64,000 nt of DNA from Diorhabda sublineata (GCF_026230105.1 NC_079477.1:18171001-18235000), one strand, 5' to 3'; counted from the first letter of the stretch, positions 45,701 to 61,623 are shown. Numbers and translations are program-made. The notes: generated by a model not told the origin, from the letters alone.

Positions 45701-48700
45701 TCATTCTATTTTTAGTCTGATTTAAATTATTACAATACTTTTCAACATGCTTTACATTTAGGCATAGAAAATTTTCAATAATGTTGTTGACTCAAGGAAG
45801 CTATAATTGACCATTTAAAAAAATTTCTTTGGTACAATTTGTATATGAATAATAACTAAATAGAGAATTGCTTTAGATGTCAAAGTGCTTAGATAAAGTC
45901 ATCTCTATTTTAAAAAATGATTATCATTCGTCTATGTTATAGTTATGAAGTCACGAAATTGACAATTAAAAATTTATAATTAAATTTTTACGAAGCAAGG
46001 TGAGGATTTAACTGCCTCAAAATGGTCTAAATGTCAAAGAGGATACATGCAAATATAATAAGAATGCAAAACTGTTTATTAGTTGTTTGAAGAAGAAAAG
46101 GGAAGTTGTAACAGTTACTTAAGCTGAAACTTGACTAACCAATAGGAATCAGAAGAGTGTCTTTCAGTACATAGAAAACAGTAAATCTAGTGATCAAAGT
46201 GATATCTAATAAAGATGATGTAATAGCCGGGAAATTATCGAAATGCCAAAAAAAAACGTGAATGTTATCGTGAGGATGTAGCGAAATAAAAAACTAAACC
46301 ATAATTCCAAATTTTAGAGATTGTAGGAAGATAAGAATAACTAAAACAATAAGATTGTCTCAATAAATAAATATAATAGAAATACACAACTGTTTATTAG
46401 TAAATTGAGGAAAAAGAAAAGTTATAAGGGCTACTTAAGTTACTGAAACTAGACTAATCACTAGAATGAAAAGAGTGTCTCAATATAAATATGAAATTCA
46501 AAAGACAACATTCATTTATTGGTTGTTCATGAGAGAAGACCAATAAACGCCTGACACTATTGTGATTATTGCTACAAAAATGACGAATTAATCTTAGCGT
46601 TTCAGATATAATTGAAACTCCCATGTCATTGACTCAAAGCTGGCAGAGTGCCACAAAATCTTGATTGAAATAGGCAATTATAATTCCTGATCATACTGGA
46701 TTGGAGAGGCCACAACACTTTTCTAAAAAAGGAGTTTATTAAACTGAAGGAGAAAAACTTTCCGGGGCATTATTACTCAAAACAAATACTACTACCAATG
46801 GTTATTCTAAAAAAGTAGCATTGAGAGTCTGGAACAAATTGTACTTCACATCAAAAAACAACACAAACACTATAAGAGTTCTGCCTCTGCATTTGAGGAT
46901 ATAATGTTTATTATGTCCACAGATGTATTCATAATCCTGTATACATGTTATATTTTGGTGGACTTTAAACAATCGTGACATGTTTTGATGAGCTCCATTA
47001 ATGATTAAAAATATGGAGGAGTTAAATATAAAAGCATGCGCGTTATATTAATTTGATAAATATTATTACATTATTTAAAGTCCACTTGTGAAATATTGCA
47101 AAATTAGCACAACGCACATGCATTTTTTCATGTTATAATAGTAGTGGTTCTGTTAGTATTGATGGACCCAAAATACTATGATATGTTTATCTGTAGAGTA
47201 CAGAGTGTATACCCAATTTAAAAGTTTATTTGAACTTACAGAATTTAATGGTAAATATATTGATTAACTTTTGTCCTAACGTCATCCTAAAACACGCACA
47301 CTTAAGGATGTCATTGGCAATATCTTACAGTGTTATACTTATTTTTATATACGCCAAACACATTTCACAAACACAAATTGAAGAAATATTTATTTATTCA
47401 TCACATATTTCTATAAATTGGACAAAAATAATACGATATGTAGATATATGAAAAATTAGGTTACTGAAGAATAAAAATTAATATACACTGCTCCCAAAAA
47501 TTAATGCACAACACCGTCGTTCCAAAAACTTTCATTGAATTTGTTTATAATTATTGTAATAAGTTTAAATATCATAAGGCACTCATATATGATATTTATG
47601 GCAAGTTTTAATTTAGAACTGTTTGTGTTTATGGGTTATAAGTACAAAATGACAAATAAGGAATAATCAATTTACATAATTGGTTTTTGTACAGTTTAAT
47701 TTGTTGGGCGAGTAATTAAATAATTTTATAACTCTTCTATGGTTATTGAATCATTATCAAGCGTAAATTTAGAAATTTCACCAGGGAGAATTGTAGGAGT
47801 ATTACATGAAGAAGGTTAAAGTTATCGGAATATAAGAAAAAGGTTTGAAGTGTCCCATATATCAGTATCTCGAATGATACAAAAGTTTAGAGAAGCTGAT
47901 GGTAATTCCAGAAGACCTTTCATTGTCAAAAGACGATTTGAGACATGCGGAAGCTTCCAATCTCAGGTATGTATTTTGATATTACAAAAAATGTAATTCT
48001 TGCCTCTCAGCTCGAGTGGCAAGAATTACCTGGTTGATTTTGAAATCAATACCATGGAGTTGTCAGCACGGGGACCAGACCGACTAGACCTCAATACCAA
48101 TGAGCATGTTTAAACATGCTTGGTAGATACCTAAGGAATCTTGTAAGGAATCTCTTATTGAAATATGGAAGGAACAGAATGACTTAAGGTCGTTTATATT
48201 AAGAAACAATGATCCCAGGCCGTCATTCAAAGGAGAGGTGGAAATACCAAATATTAAAATTGTTATTCATTCATTCAATGTTATTTAAAATCGCTATATT
48301 TTTGTTAATTATATAGTTTTTAATGCTACTGCTATTGGCGCGTTAACTTATTGTAGCAGTGTATAATGAAAAGAAAAGTTTTCGATTTTGAGCGCATGTA
48401 TAGGTATAAAATGTCTTCAGAATATTGATATTTGTTAAATCAGAATAAAAAGGATGATAAATAATATGATTGAAAAGTCTAGAATAAACTGTCGAGGATC
48501 TGAAAATAATGAACTGTAAAATATTAATCATGAAAGAAAAAAGTAAAACCTAAAAAACTGTGGAAATGTAATCGAGGAACGGTTTGTTTTAATGTTTCAA
48601 TATTACACTGAAACTACCGAAGTTTATACAATAAACTTTGAATACTATTGAATATCTGCCATACTTCATTATTTATTTGAGTTTTCAGAAATATATCTTA

Positions 48701-51700
48701 CGTTGAAATTATTGAATTATTTCGATTTTTTTATCTTAAAAAAACATTACAATGAATTTGAGCAAAAACTTTTAAATTTTCCCTTTTAAACAATATTTTA
48801 TATCATAATCAATTTAACAATATTTTGTGTTAAATTATTTTTGAAAATTGCTCACGAAGGTTCTAATTGAATAATTAAAGTTTAATCAATGTTATTAATT
48901 ATATTCCCTTCATTAAATTTGTTCTATCAACAGTTAGATTGAATCCTGTATATAATAAATTCCAGTTATTTTGACTTTAATGTAACATGTTTTTTCATGA
49001 AAATATTTTTCGAAGTCGATCAAAATCGTATATGATGATATCATCTGACAAAATCTCACATAAATCTGATATATAGATTATGAAAAAAAAACGAAACTTT
49101 TTACTTGTAAAAACAATCCAAGAAACCGAGCAACCGTGACGTGAGTATTATCCTGAAAGTGCTCCATTCTGTGGAAATATTTGTAAGTGGTTTTCTGCTT
49201 TCAAACAGGCCATATGAACCCGGGACCTTCATTTATTGTAATTATTCCAGAAACAGTTGATAAAATCCATATCCTTGTAGTTAGCGACCATGGAATTGAG
49301 ATATGTGGAGTAAAGGTTAATATTTTAAGTGCTGAGACAGACAAAGACCCTTCCGGGAAACTATAACCTGAGAAGATCTGCTGATGAATCAGCCTAAGAA
49401 AGAACCACCTACAAATACTAACAGGAGTCATGTCGGGGCAGTATCAATGGACATGAGAAGATGCTAGACTTAGCAGATAATGCAGTGTGGAGATTTTATT
49501 GCACAAAGGACAAAACCTCTATACACGTTCTCTCGAAAGGTGAGAACATATGAATTAGAAGACAAAGAACTCTGGCAGCTACAGCCATCCCAAATTCTGA
49601 ACTTTTTTAGAGGAGTGAGATTAATAGCTCAGCTATAAACACTGGCTTCCTCAGTATCGCAGCAAGAAAGAGGGACACAATAGATCCTTTGGGTAGAGGT
49701 GTACATAATATTCCAGCCTACCCCGGTTTACTTATAGAATGAAAGATATTTTTTGTTAGCATAATCATAAATACTTGACTCTATAGAGAGTATCGTTAAT
49801 ATTCTGTAGATTTAATGCATAATTCTCCCTGGGTTAATTAATGCTTTTTATAATTAATGCACAAACTTGCAAACAATGCTTTATTGGAAATAAAACAATT
49901 AGTCAAAAAAAAATAAAAACAGAAAATAAAAAGCTTTAACTTAAATAATTAATTCCTCGTACCTTAGCACTGTCTTTTAAATGAACCATAGCTGGATCGT
50001 TAATGGGTTTTCCACTTGCCGCTTTTGTAGCTTGAATTAGATCACCAAGTGCACTCGCTACATCACGTACTGCATTTATAAGCATAACTTGAGAGTCTGG
50101 GTTATCACTACCCAAACTGGCTGCACCAAATTTCACCACTTCCGCTAGTTGCACTAGAAATTAAAGACATAAACTACCATTTAAAAAAGTTTTCTCGTTT
50201 ATAGTATTCAAAGTGATTGTAAATTGTCACAAACAATCAAGATTTATTAACCGTGTCTTAGATAAGAAATGATCATAAAGTAAATACTGAATTCACTGTT
50301 TACCTCAACACTACACCAACACTCACAATTACATTGTCTCACGGTAAACAATTTACCTTCGGTCTCTGAAGACGATAACTTGGTTATCGAAACACGCGTC
50401 AGTGTAAACAGTGTATTCAGTATAAATATCGCCAACGGTTCCAGAAATTACAAATTAATTAAGAAGATAAATGATAAAAAAGAACCAGGATTATCGTATT
50501 CAAAGTAAGAAAATATTGGTATTGACCATTGGCTCCATTACAAAATAAACGAAATGTTAATTTTTGCAACATTGAATCTAACTGACATTTTTAGTACTTA
50601 TTCTTGAAGATACTAAATTATATAGTAGACATTTAATTGTTTATATTCTTATAGATTTTAATTCATCATTTTCTATAAATCGACTGTACATAACTCTTAT
50701 AAAATATAAATACCATGAGCGAAGTTAATTCGTGATATTTATTTTAAAAATTAAATCGAAGAGCCTCCAATTCATCCTGTGCACTCCACAATGGTAGTAA
50801 ATTTTTGGACCCAGTTGGGTGTTAGTGTGTGTTTATTTTTTTTTTCCTTGTTTAAGTACCATGTTAAATTATTCAGAACGTAAATGTAAAATAAGAAATT
50901 TACAAACAACTTGAACAACTTAAATATCGGCTGGCTATACAAACATTTGTATTAATTCAGAGATATATATTGGAAGGCATATAGCTATATTATTTTTTAC
51001 AATTTAAAAAAAATGACAAAAGATATGTTTCCAAAAGTTTGAGCTCTGTTTTGTTCTTCCTCTACTCTTTTTATTATAACTCTCCATTTGTTTCTGTCCG
51101 CTGTTCTTTATCTCCACTCAGTTAATCCCACTCTTCTCAAATCCGATCTTACCTCTTCTATCCATTTCTTTTTCGCCCTGCGCCTCTTCTTCTAATTCCC
51201 ACTTCCTCCATTTGTGCTCTCTGCAATTCTGTTTGCATTCATTCCGCACACATGTCCCAACCACCTGACTATTTCACACCACCAGTATTTTTCGGAGTAC
51301 TTTCCTCTTCCAGATTTCTATTTTTCAGTATCTTCTTAGTTAGCACCCAGGACTCACATCCATACTGTACAGTCGGTCTGAACATTGTTTTGTACAATCT
51401 TATCTTTGTTACTTTGGAGATTACTTTTTCTTTAAGAATATTATTCACGGACCTCATTATTCTGCTACCCTTTTCTAGCTCTTTCGTCTCATGATCCATA
51501 TTCGTAATCAGCACACCTAGATAATCAAAGGACTAACTGTTTGAAAATGATATTCCTGGTTTTCCGCCCTGAAACGTTTATTTTCCACCTGATCTTTTCG
51601 CCATTACAATATCACAATATTTCAAATCGAAGTCTATTGTTGCAATTGTAGACATGTGACTAGGTGTGTTATCCTGATACAAGGGAACACCTATCCCCAA

Positions 51701-54700
51701 CTTCCCCCGTCGTTTCACTGCTATCGCCTCAAGTAATTTACTTGTCTCTGAAAACGTCAACTTTGTTATCGAAACGCACGCCAGACAGTGTAATTGGGAG
51801 TTTTGGTGTAGCGGTAGTGTAAACAGTGTGTTTAGTATGAATATCACCAACGGGTTTCCAAAATTCCAATTTAGTATATAAGGGCGATTTGAAGAAAGAA
51901 TACATTTTCAGAGATTTCGCCAGTTCGTTAGTTTTTGCCATGATGTTATTCGATTTTGTGAGTGTTTGTTATTTAATATTCATTCTACTTCTCAAATAAA
52001 CTCAAATACTGTTGTAGTAATTATTTACATTTTACTTTGCATGTTAAAGAAATTCAACACATTTTTTTGTATTATATTTGTATAGTTTTGACTTGTATCA
52101 CCTAGGCGCTGTTGGCACTTAATATTTTATTGTTGTTATTGGTTAAGATTGGAAGACACAGATCAATTTAGAATTTTAAACATTCACATCATTTCAAAAT
52201 TTTGAATATATCCACCAAAGTACACGCAGCGGTACAATAGCATGTCATAGCTAACAAGACTTATATCACAAACAGAACAAAAAGTACTATAACAGTGCCA
52301 TCATGATACTAGTCATAACTAAAGTCGACTACTTAAAGTGAACTTTCCTCAATAGTAGTTATATGATCTGACCTCCATATGAAATAGACACAAATGTGCA
52401 TTGATAATGTTACTGGAAATGAAGTAGATCCCAGATAATGAAAAATTATACTACCTCCACCATCCACAAAAGGCCCTATTTGTACAATGTCATCATCAAA
52501 CAAACCATATCCAGGCTTCTCAAGTATATTGAACAAATTATATTTGTGAACTAAAATATAGAAAAAGAGTAAAACAATTACTTGAGCATTAATAGGTGGG
52601 GTAAAAATAATCACCTAATTGGAAAACCCTACAACTTTTGCAAAAGGTGCCAAATGTAATTCGGTTTTGACATTTGTGAAGTAAACAAGCACATAATACA
52701 AATCGACATAAAACATAAATCGGTTTAGTCCGCCAGAAAGAGGAAAAATTGTTTACATTTTTTTGCGCTACAATTCGTCGTTTGTGTTGGCACACCGAGA
52801 ATTTCGTCGAATATTTTCTGGCCGTCCAACCCCAACTGGACAAACACTGCGTAGTTTGGCCACTCACTTTGAAGAAACTGAAACTACACGAGATCTTCCA
52901 AAGGCTGGTCGGCCCTGGAGCAGCCGTTCTGTTGAGAATATCGCTGGTACTGCCCAATATATCGAAAGAGAGCTCGAGACAACCACCAGATGACGTGCCA
53001 CACAACTGACGGTTCCTAGGTAGCTGTTAGCTAAACGCGTGAACGTACGCTCAAGTCATCCTGAATCTCAATAAATAAAACCATTTTTTATCTAAAAGCG
53101 ATGAGGTTCATTTCCATCTTAGCAATTAAGTGAATAAACAATAGTCGTTTCTTAGGAAAATTCGAATATCACCCACAAATCATTATACCCACACTGGTGT
53201 GTTGTTTAGGCTGGAGACGTAATCAGACCTTAATTACCAATGATTCTCTTCTTCAGTTGGATGGATTAGGACTGGAGAACATGTGAAATGGTGCACACTG
53301 CTAGAACCACAACCAATATTCTGAAAGAAGCATTCCCGGGTCGCTTAACCTCTGGTTTTGTTGATTTGCACTGGCCGTCCAGATAACCCGATTTAACCTT
53401 TCCAGACTTCTTTTTGTGGAGGTTTTTGATGTCTAGTGTTTACATCAACAAGTATTAGACTTAAGAAAATACTCGTCAAGAGCGCGAGATCCTATCTCCC
53501 GAAGGTCTGGCCAGAGTGATGGAAATGCCAAAAAACGAGCTCATCAACTTTGGAGACGCAACTTAGCCGAAATAATTTTCTCAACTTGTATAAATAAATT
53601 CTAATAAATTAATAAAAATGCTTTAAATGCGGAAGTTTTGCTCCTTCTTGTTTTATTATTCAAAGTATTTTGTTGTAAAGAGATTTATTATCATCATATT
53701 TAAATATCAGATACCTTTATAATAGAGTCACAATACTATTTATGGGAACCTAAAATCAGAATTAAACATACAAAATTCAAATCAATCACTAAGTTATTCG
53801 TATAATACACTATTGTACAACCAGCCGAAAATAAGAAAATACGAAGAATATATATTTTCACAACAAGTTACAAATTAGTACTCACCGATTGTAGCTACTG
53901 AATTTTGTGCAGCCACTGCCAATTGCTCTTGCGAAGAAGCAGCACCAGCAACCAAAGTTTTAGTATCTTCAACTAAAGCCTTGGCAGTTTTTAATATATT
54001 CTCTCTATGGTTAGCAAATGATTCAAGTTCATTTTCTGGATTAAGATTTCCAGCAGTGGCAAACATAATTGTAGTTTCCAGATCCCCTATAATACCGGAT
54101 ACGGTAGAAGCAGCGTTGATACAAGCTTGAGTACCTCTAGATTCGTTCTGCAAAGTTGCTAACACTCGAGATACTTTTTCTGTGACGTTACGAGAACAAT
54201 CTCCTACTTCGCGTAGTATTATGTCATCTTTCCTGACCAAGCACTGACCCCCAGTTTGGACTAACTCCACGCATGCACTTCCTAACTGCTGTACTATTTC
54301 CTTAATGATAAATATTTAAATTAATACAAACGTTTCAAATGATTGAATTTTTGAATTGAACATTAGATAATTAATGTGACACTAAAGCTATACTTGTAAT
54401 GCTTGCCAAAATAAAATATCTAGCTAGCGACGAAAGGGAAGTAGAGCTCCTTTGAATCCTGGGACATAGGAAACTCAGAGGACAATGGTGTTCGATAGAT
54501 ATAAGGTTTGATTAGGAAAATAATGTGCAATAAACTGATTTAATTACTACTTACTCGAAGTCTAACGGAAACCTCAGCATTTGTAGCAGCTGCGGCTGCA
54601 CCAATACTATCACTTGATAATTGGGCATACTTGTGAGCTAGATCTGCTGAGAGTTGAGCAACTTTTTGAGTGTCAGTGGCAGCTTTACTGGCAATTTCTC

Positions 54701-57700
54701 CAGCAATTTTTGCTATGCTTTTTGCACATTCTACCATTCGAGTCTGATAGTCAACAAATCCTGTAATAATAATAACAAAAAGATTATAGATTTTGAAAAA
54801 AAGTATCAACAATCTAATATTCTTCATATTTTAGTTATAATTATTTTAATTTAAGTTTATTATTTGACTAGTACACACTACACAGTGAAAAGAAAATTAG
54901 TGATTACTCGTTGACACGTGGATAGCCCCTTTTTTATGGTAAACATTATCTTATTAGCCAAGTATGTTTGTAGCTAAAATCCACTTACCAAGATCACTAT
55001 CGGAAATAATTAGAGATGCTCTGTTGTCTGATAATCGAGTCATAGATCTTGTTAAATTGTCAACCACACCTGATACAATTCCGCTTTGTGTTGAGATTGC
55101 TTCCAAACTAGTAACCAAGTCTTGAAGATTATCTCTTAATGAATTGGCACATTCATCAATATCAGGATGAATATTTACTGCCTGAAATGAAGTACAGAAT
55201 TATGAATTAGCGAAAGTTACAATAATTTTAAGCTACAGATATAAAATAATGAATTTTCAAATTGTATTTGGTTATTATTTATATTAAACTATCTAGAAAA
55301 AAAAAATCTTATAAAATAAAAGCTCTGCTGTTGGGCTAGAAAAAATCGTCCTGTGAAATACCATGAGATTCAGGCATACTTGGGTATTAGTTTCAATATT
55401 GCATGAACATTTGGCTGTCAAAAAGATTTGTTCGCGTTGACTATCACATAATTGACAATCGCTCAAAAACGTTGTCGATTATTTCAAAGAAATTCTGAGA
55501 AAATTCAATCGCAGTGCTTTAAAATACGTCTATATAATCATGACAAGCGACGAATCAAATGCAACAAAAGTTGTTTGGGCACGAAGCATTTCGAAGCAAA
55601 TGGTCGCTAGTTTTTTCGGAATAACTGGACATGTGGCCAGGTTTCCGTTAGATCAACATAAAACGGTCAATACTGAATGGTACACCAGCATTGGTTTGTC
55701 GGAAGGGAAACCAATCGCAGAAGACGAATCATTCTCCACCACGACAATGCGAGCTCACACACATGAGTTCAAACAAAAACACTTTTGAGCAGTCAAAACA
55801 TCGAATCGATGGGTCTTCAGCCGTATAATCCTTGTTTGGCAACTATTTATTTCTTATTCCCACAGAACAAATGGCGTAGGTATATTAAACTAAAAGTATC
55901 AATTTAATCCGCCAGTGGAGTTTCAAAACAACGTCGCCGTACATTATAATAAACTTAATTGTTCTCATGGATTCCCAATTTACCAGAATAAGGATTCGTG
56001 TTTAGCTCGTTTTTGTTATTCGTCATTTGCATTGCAAATACCGAGATACTGTAATATGACAAAAAATACATAATATGAAAAAATACGGATATTGAAATAG
56101 TCTCTTGGAAGTCACTCATATTGACAAATAATTAAGTTTATTTGTAGTTATGCAGTTATATTCTGACAGTTCCTACATGATCTATTATTAGTCAAATTAT
56201 CAAAAAAATGTAGTTGTATTAGGAATTATCGGAAGATCAATAATAATGATGTGAAAAATCATTCAATGAAATTTGGTAAAAGAGAGAAATACAATTGTAG
56301 AAATTAAGTTGCAGTATTCGCACCGTGGCGACTTGAAGATGTATTACGAGTTTGAACTAAATAAACAGTAGAATGTGTGTAGTTATTGTTTTTGGGAAAC
56401 TGTATTTTGGAGAGAAATAAATGACAATTTTGAAACTTGGAAACAGTGTACAGATGTTTTACAGCATTTTCAGGATGAGAGTCGATGTAAGGTAAAATGA
56501 ACCACGCATGAGAACCGATAACAGACAGAGTCCGAAAGCTAATCCGTTCAAATCGCCGGACATAGGAAAACAGTTGCATTTGACAAATATCACTGTTTAC
56601 AGATTTTGCCTAATGACTTGGAGATCTGCACGAAAATATCTCTAAAAAATATTTCACGGGAATAAGAGAACATTGGGAGGGAAAAGTGTCTTGTCTTCTT
56701 TAATCGATTCAAATAGATCCCTATTTCTTGAAACTTGTGACAAGATTTGAGGATATCTGACGCATTTAATAACAATTTTACCAATAATTTTAGGGTACTG
56801 CATATTTACTTTTGGATTAAAAGACATTAAAGGGGGAAATACACGTTTACAATTTGTAATAAATAAAATTACGAGGATGGCCCCAGAAGTACCTGGCCCA
56901 ACAAAGACAACACAAAAGGTTTAGAAAAAAGTATATTTATTTTTCAACGTTGGAAAATCTTTGACCACCGAGCCATTTTTTTGTTTGGCAACAGAAAATA
57001 ATCCGAGTGGGTTAAATCTGGCAAATATGGTGCATGAGGTAACAATTCAAATTTCATTTCATTAAAAAAAAATATATTTATTTTTCAACGTTGGAAAATC
57101 TTGAACCATCGAGCCATTTTTTCAAGTCTGGGAACAGAAAATAATCCGAGGGGGCTAAAACTGGGAAATATGAAGCATGAGGTAGCAATTCAAACTCTAG
57201 TTCATTAATTTTGACCATTGCAATAACGGATTGTAAGTTGGTGCATTATCTTGATGAAACGACATTTTGTTCTTAGCCCAACGCGGACGTTTTTGTTTGA
57301 TTTCTTCGCTCAAACGTTGCAATAAGTTCGCATAATACTCGCTGAAAGTTTTTCCTTTTTCAAGATAGTTAATTAAAATCATCCCAGGCGCATCCCTAAA
57401 AACCGATGCCATGACTTTGCCTCCAGATAAATCGGTATTTGCCTTCTTTGGAGCCGGTTCTCCCTTCAGTCCATTGTTTTGATTGTTCTTTTGTTTCGGG
57501 TGTGAAGTGATTGACCCACGTTTCATCCATGGTTATGAAGCAGCGTGAAAATTTGGCTTTATATCTGTGAAACATTGCCAAACACTCGATGGAAACAACT
57601 TCACAACGCTGTTTTTGTTCCATTGTGAGCAAACGCAGTACCAATCTTACTCTCAGCTTTCTCATATCGAAATTTTCAGGTAATATGCGATGTACCGCAC

Positions 57701-60700
57701 TTTTGAAAAATGCCTACTATGTCCTGCTAGCTCGCCCACTTTCAGTTTACGATCATCCAGTACCTCTTTGTGGATTTTCTCAACATTTCTGGAATCGTCA
57801 CCTCATTTGGTCGACCACTGCGATGCTGGTCTTCGCAGGTCGTACGGTCTAGTTGGAACAAAGCTACCCTACTGTTGATAACAAAGGAGCAGTGTTACCC
57901 AGAGTAGAATCTAGTTCAGCTTTTATATTTATTGGGCTAAGGCTTTTCAAATGAAAGAATTGTATCACATAACAAAGACCGATTTTTTCCATGTTTAAAA
58001 AATCACTGAAAACGTTCACTATTGACAGCTACCAAACAAATACTACTAAGCAACGTAGCGTCTTCAAACTTGAAACATATACTGTATAGATTGTATACTT
58101 TTCTAAAATGACTTTAAATAAAGCGAATATAGAAATTAATTTTTTAAATAATTTAATTCGTTTCAGAATTTAATTCGTTTCAGATTTTTTTTGCTTTATA
58201 TAACTAAATACTGACGGAATTATGTAATTAATGATAAATTATAATAAACTACAATAAATTATTTTCTTTTAAATGTCTATTTTTGTAGAATATCTCAACA
58301 TATGGTAGCACCATATACCGAAAATTTACGAAAATTATTGAGAAAGATTAAATTTACAGCCTCTATTGAGAGATTCATAAATTAACTATTAATTTATCTT
58401 AGTACCAATACCAATTATTGTTCTTTCATATTGGTCACTTTAAGCTGTTAATTATTTCTATAAGTTTCCAAAATGTAAGTTGAAACATCTGGACACCAAG
58501 AAATTGTACCTTCTTGATTCTTTTGTCACAGTAACGTGATTTTTAAAATATCTGGTGGTACGATCATCTGATTTTTCTTAAAATTATTATTTCTTTGCGA
58601 TTGTTTAAGATCTACCAATTTTGATAAATTAAGAAAAAACAGATCCAATTTTGTGGTAGAGCCACAATTGTATACATTTGGATAATGGCTAGCTGAGATA
58701 GATATAATAAATATTTTGTACACTATTGTTTTTCATATTTATTTTTTGAAATTATCAGAATTTCTTTGTTTATACTCATGTCATCATGACAAAGAGATTT
58801 TCAAGTCAAATTATCTAACATGTTTAGTCACTAATAATTTTTTAATTTTAATTATTAGATAAAAATTCTGTGGATTCAACATACACTTCGGAGTTCTTGT
58901 TCACTATTGATAATTTTCTTCATTATTAAAATTCTAGAAAAATTATGCACACAGAATGGAATGGAAATATAATAAGTGGTGATTATATTATAATTTAATC
59001 CCGATATTTTTTGAATTTTACACAGATTTTATAACTGCAAAAGATTTTCCAAGATGTTAACCCTTCTGCTATATTGATTAAATTTTTAGCTTGCACTTGA
59101 TGAAATATAATTGCTGGGTAAATATAAAGCAAAATTGTTTTTGAGAGTTGATTAAACATGAGTTTTTGCATGAGAAACGAAAGGAAAAGCTATGTGATTA
59201 TTATCCTGATAACATATCCTATGATATAAATGTATGCATGTAAGTGGTTTGGTACTTTTAAACATGGCTAAATGATCACGGATAATGCAAAACGTCCAGA
59301 TTCGTCGTTTACTATAACTATTAAAAAAATCCACTTTGATTTAAAGTTGGCTCGCGTTAAGCATTGAAACGAATATTTGTTTATCTCCAAACATAATCCA
59401 GTGGATGAAGATTGAGTGCACTAGTATAACCGAAAAACAAAAAATAGAGACGGAGCAGTTGATTTCATCTGAGAAACGTGCTCAATAAGCAGCAAAAAAA
59501 AACGTTTTTCGATCAATAAGGGCATGGTTATAGCATTTTGGATTTTCGAACGAGTAATATTTATTTATTATTCATAAAAAGGTAAAATGATAACAATATT
59601 ATACTAATTTTGTGAAGAAGAAGAACAATGCATCTACCGCTATTGCAAAAAAATAATCAAACTGCATTATTATATAAACACATATTTTCTGAAATTTTTG
59701 AAAAATTAGTTGGTGGACGGTTTGATAAATCTCGCTGTATTTTGTATGTATTTGAAAGATTATGTAAAGAAATAAAATATTTTTTACAATAATTGAACTT
59801 TTACATATCCATCAAACAGCTCTCGTACATGTACTCACTTTAGGATTTCCACCACAATCCTTGGTCGCATAAACAAACTGTAAGGCAGATTCTGTTACAG
59901 ATTTAGCTTGATCTAAAATTTGTTCCTGCTGTTTAGAGTTGGTAAGGTTAGATGCAGCTCCAATGGTACTTTCTACTAAGGGCTCAAAATACTGTATTAA
60001 TTGGTTAACAGCATGACCTGCATTGGAAATAAAAAGTGTTCAATACAGAAGTACAATTTTTTATTTAATAATTAACATACCAATACTTTCAGCTTCATAT
60101 TTAGCTGCATGTCGTAATGGTTCTATAGTATCAAAAAGTCCAGCAGCAGATCGTTCAACTTGTTGACTATAAACTGGAAGAGTTGCGGATTTCCTTGGCG
60201 TGAGGGATTGAGAAACAGCATCCATGTATGCAGCATCCAACGTTTTCAGATGATTATTGATGATCTGAGCAGCAGTGTCAGATTCGGTTTTACCAGGTGC
60301 TTCATTCCTTAATAAGGTAATAAAATACATAGTTAATTATGTCGAAATGGAAAGACAAATAGGTACTTACTTGATGTTGACAACTAATTGTTTTATGGCA
60401 TCAGATACATTCTTGGAGCAACCAGCAAAATGTTGCCATGTGGAAGGATCTTTGGGCATAATTATAAGATTTTTGGTGGCGTTTATAACAGCACACGATG
60501 TATCAATTAGTTTACGGCCACAATCAACAATAGGTTGTTGAGCGTGACGGGCTTGAGGAGGTATTTTTGCAGGAATAGTTGCAAATTCACTGGAGCTGGC
60601 ATATAGACAGAGATTTTCTACAGCATCTAAAAGAAAAAGATATATTTATATTTATATTTATCTCCATTCACTCCAGTATTATTTCTGTTTTACCTAAAAG

Positions 60701-61623
60701 TGGCCTAGTAGCTTCTGCACATCTAATTCGGTTTTCCTCAGAATAATCTGCATCTAGTGCCTTAATTTCTTTAACCAAAGCCGCTGTACTATTAGCGACG
60801 GCTTTAGCGCTTTGTACAAATTGTCTCTTCGCAACAGGATTTGTTGTTTTTGAACTGGCCATTCTGCAGGAGTTACACAAGGCGCTGGTGTGTTTAGCTA
60901 TTAGAGTAGCGGCTTCTAATACTTGTTTTTGTGGACTTGTTGAAGACGATAGAGCTGCACAACCTTGTTGGATAGCTTGAGAAGCTCTAGCGAACTGGGC
61001 TTGATCTACTAAGCCTGGTCGACCTGCTGTACTTGATGGATCCGATACACCAATCTAAAATAATGATAATCATCAAGTTAACAATTCTTAGGAAATATGG
61101 AATTGCATAGTCAGTTCTTAAATTGCATACTTACTAGATATGCAGCTTGCGCAGAAGTTTCAATCATGGAGCAAATAGCACTGCTGTAATTTTTGACATG
61201 TTCTGTAAATTTTTCATGTTCTGAAGATTTTGCACTAGATGTGATGCCTGTTAAACCTTCGCCCAATATTTTGCTTTTCTCTATTACGGTGTCCAAAGTT
61301 TCGTAATAAGAAGAATCGTTGATAGGTTCTGTAGGATTGTCCAATAAGTACTTCATAGCTTTCATTTGTCTAATTGCATTGTCACATTCGTTTTGGCCAG
61401 GTGCGGCTGATGTACATATATTCACCAGATGGTTAATACTATCAGTCACAGCACGAGCTGCAGCTGCTAATTGATTTTTTCCATTGGGAAGATTTGGATC
61501 AGCAGATAAGGATTTCGCGGTCGTGAGAAGCGTACTTGACGATGTTGAAATGGTTTTCAAAGAATGAACTATTTCACCTGAAAACATTTATTTAAAAACT
61601 ACATATCATAAATCTTTGAGTTG

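Noticed and set aside
52333..52614. Minus-strand frame as a Tc1 transposase.
   Set aside because: Only a vague GGGS...W...I-like pattern; too weak to annotate as a relic.
59480..59780. Possible mariner C-terminus upstream of talin exon j.
   Set aside because: No catalytic block and no consistent frame.
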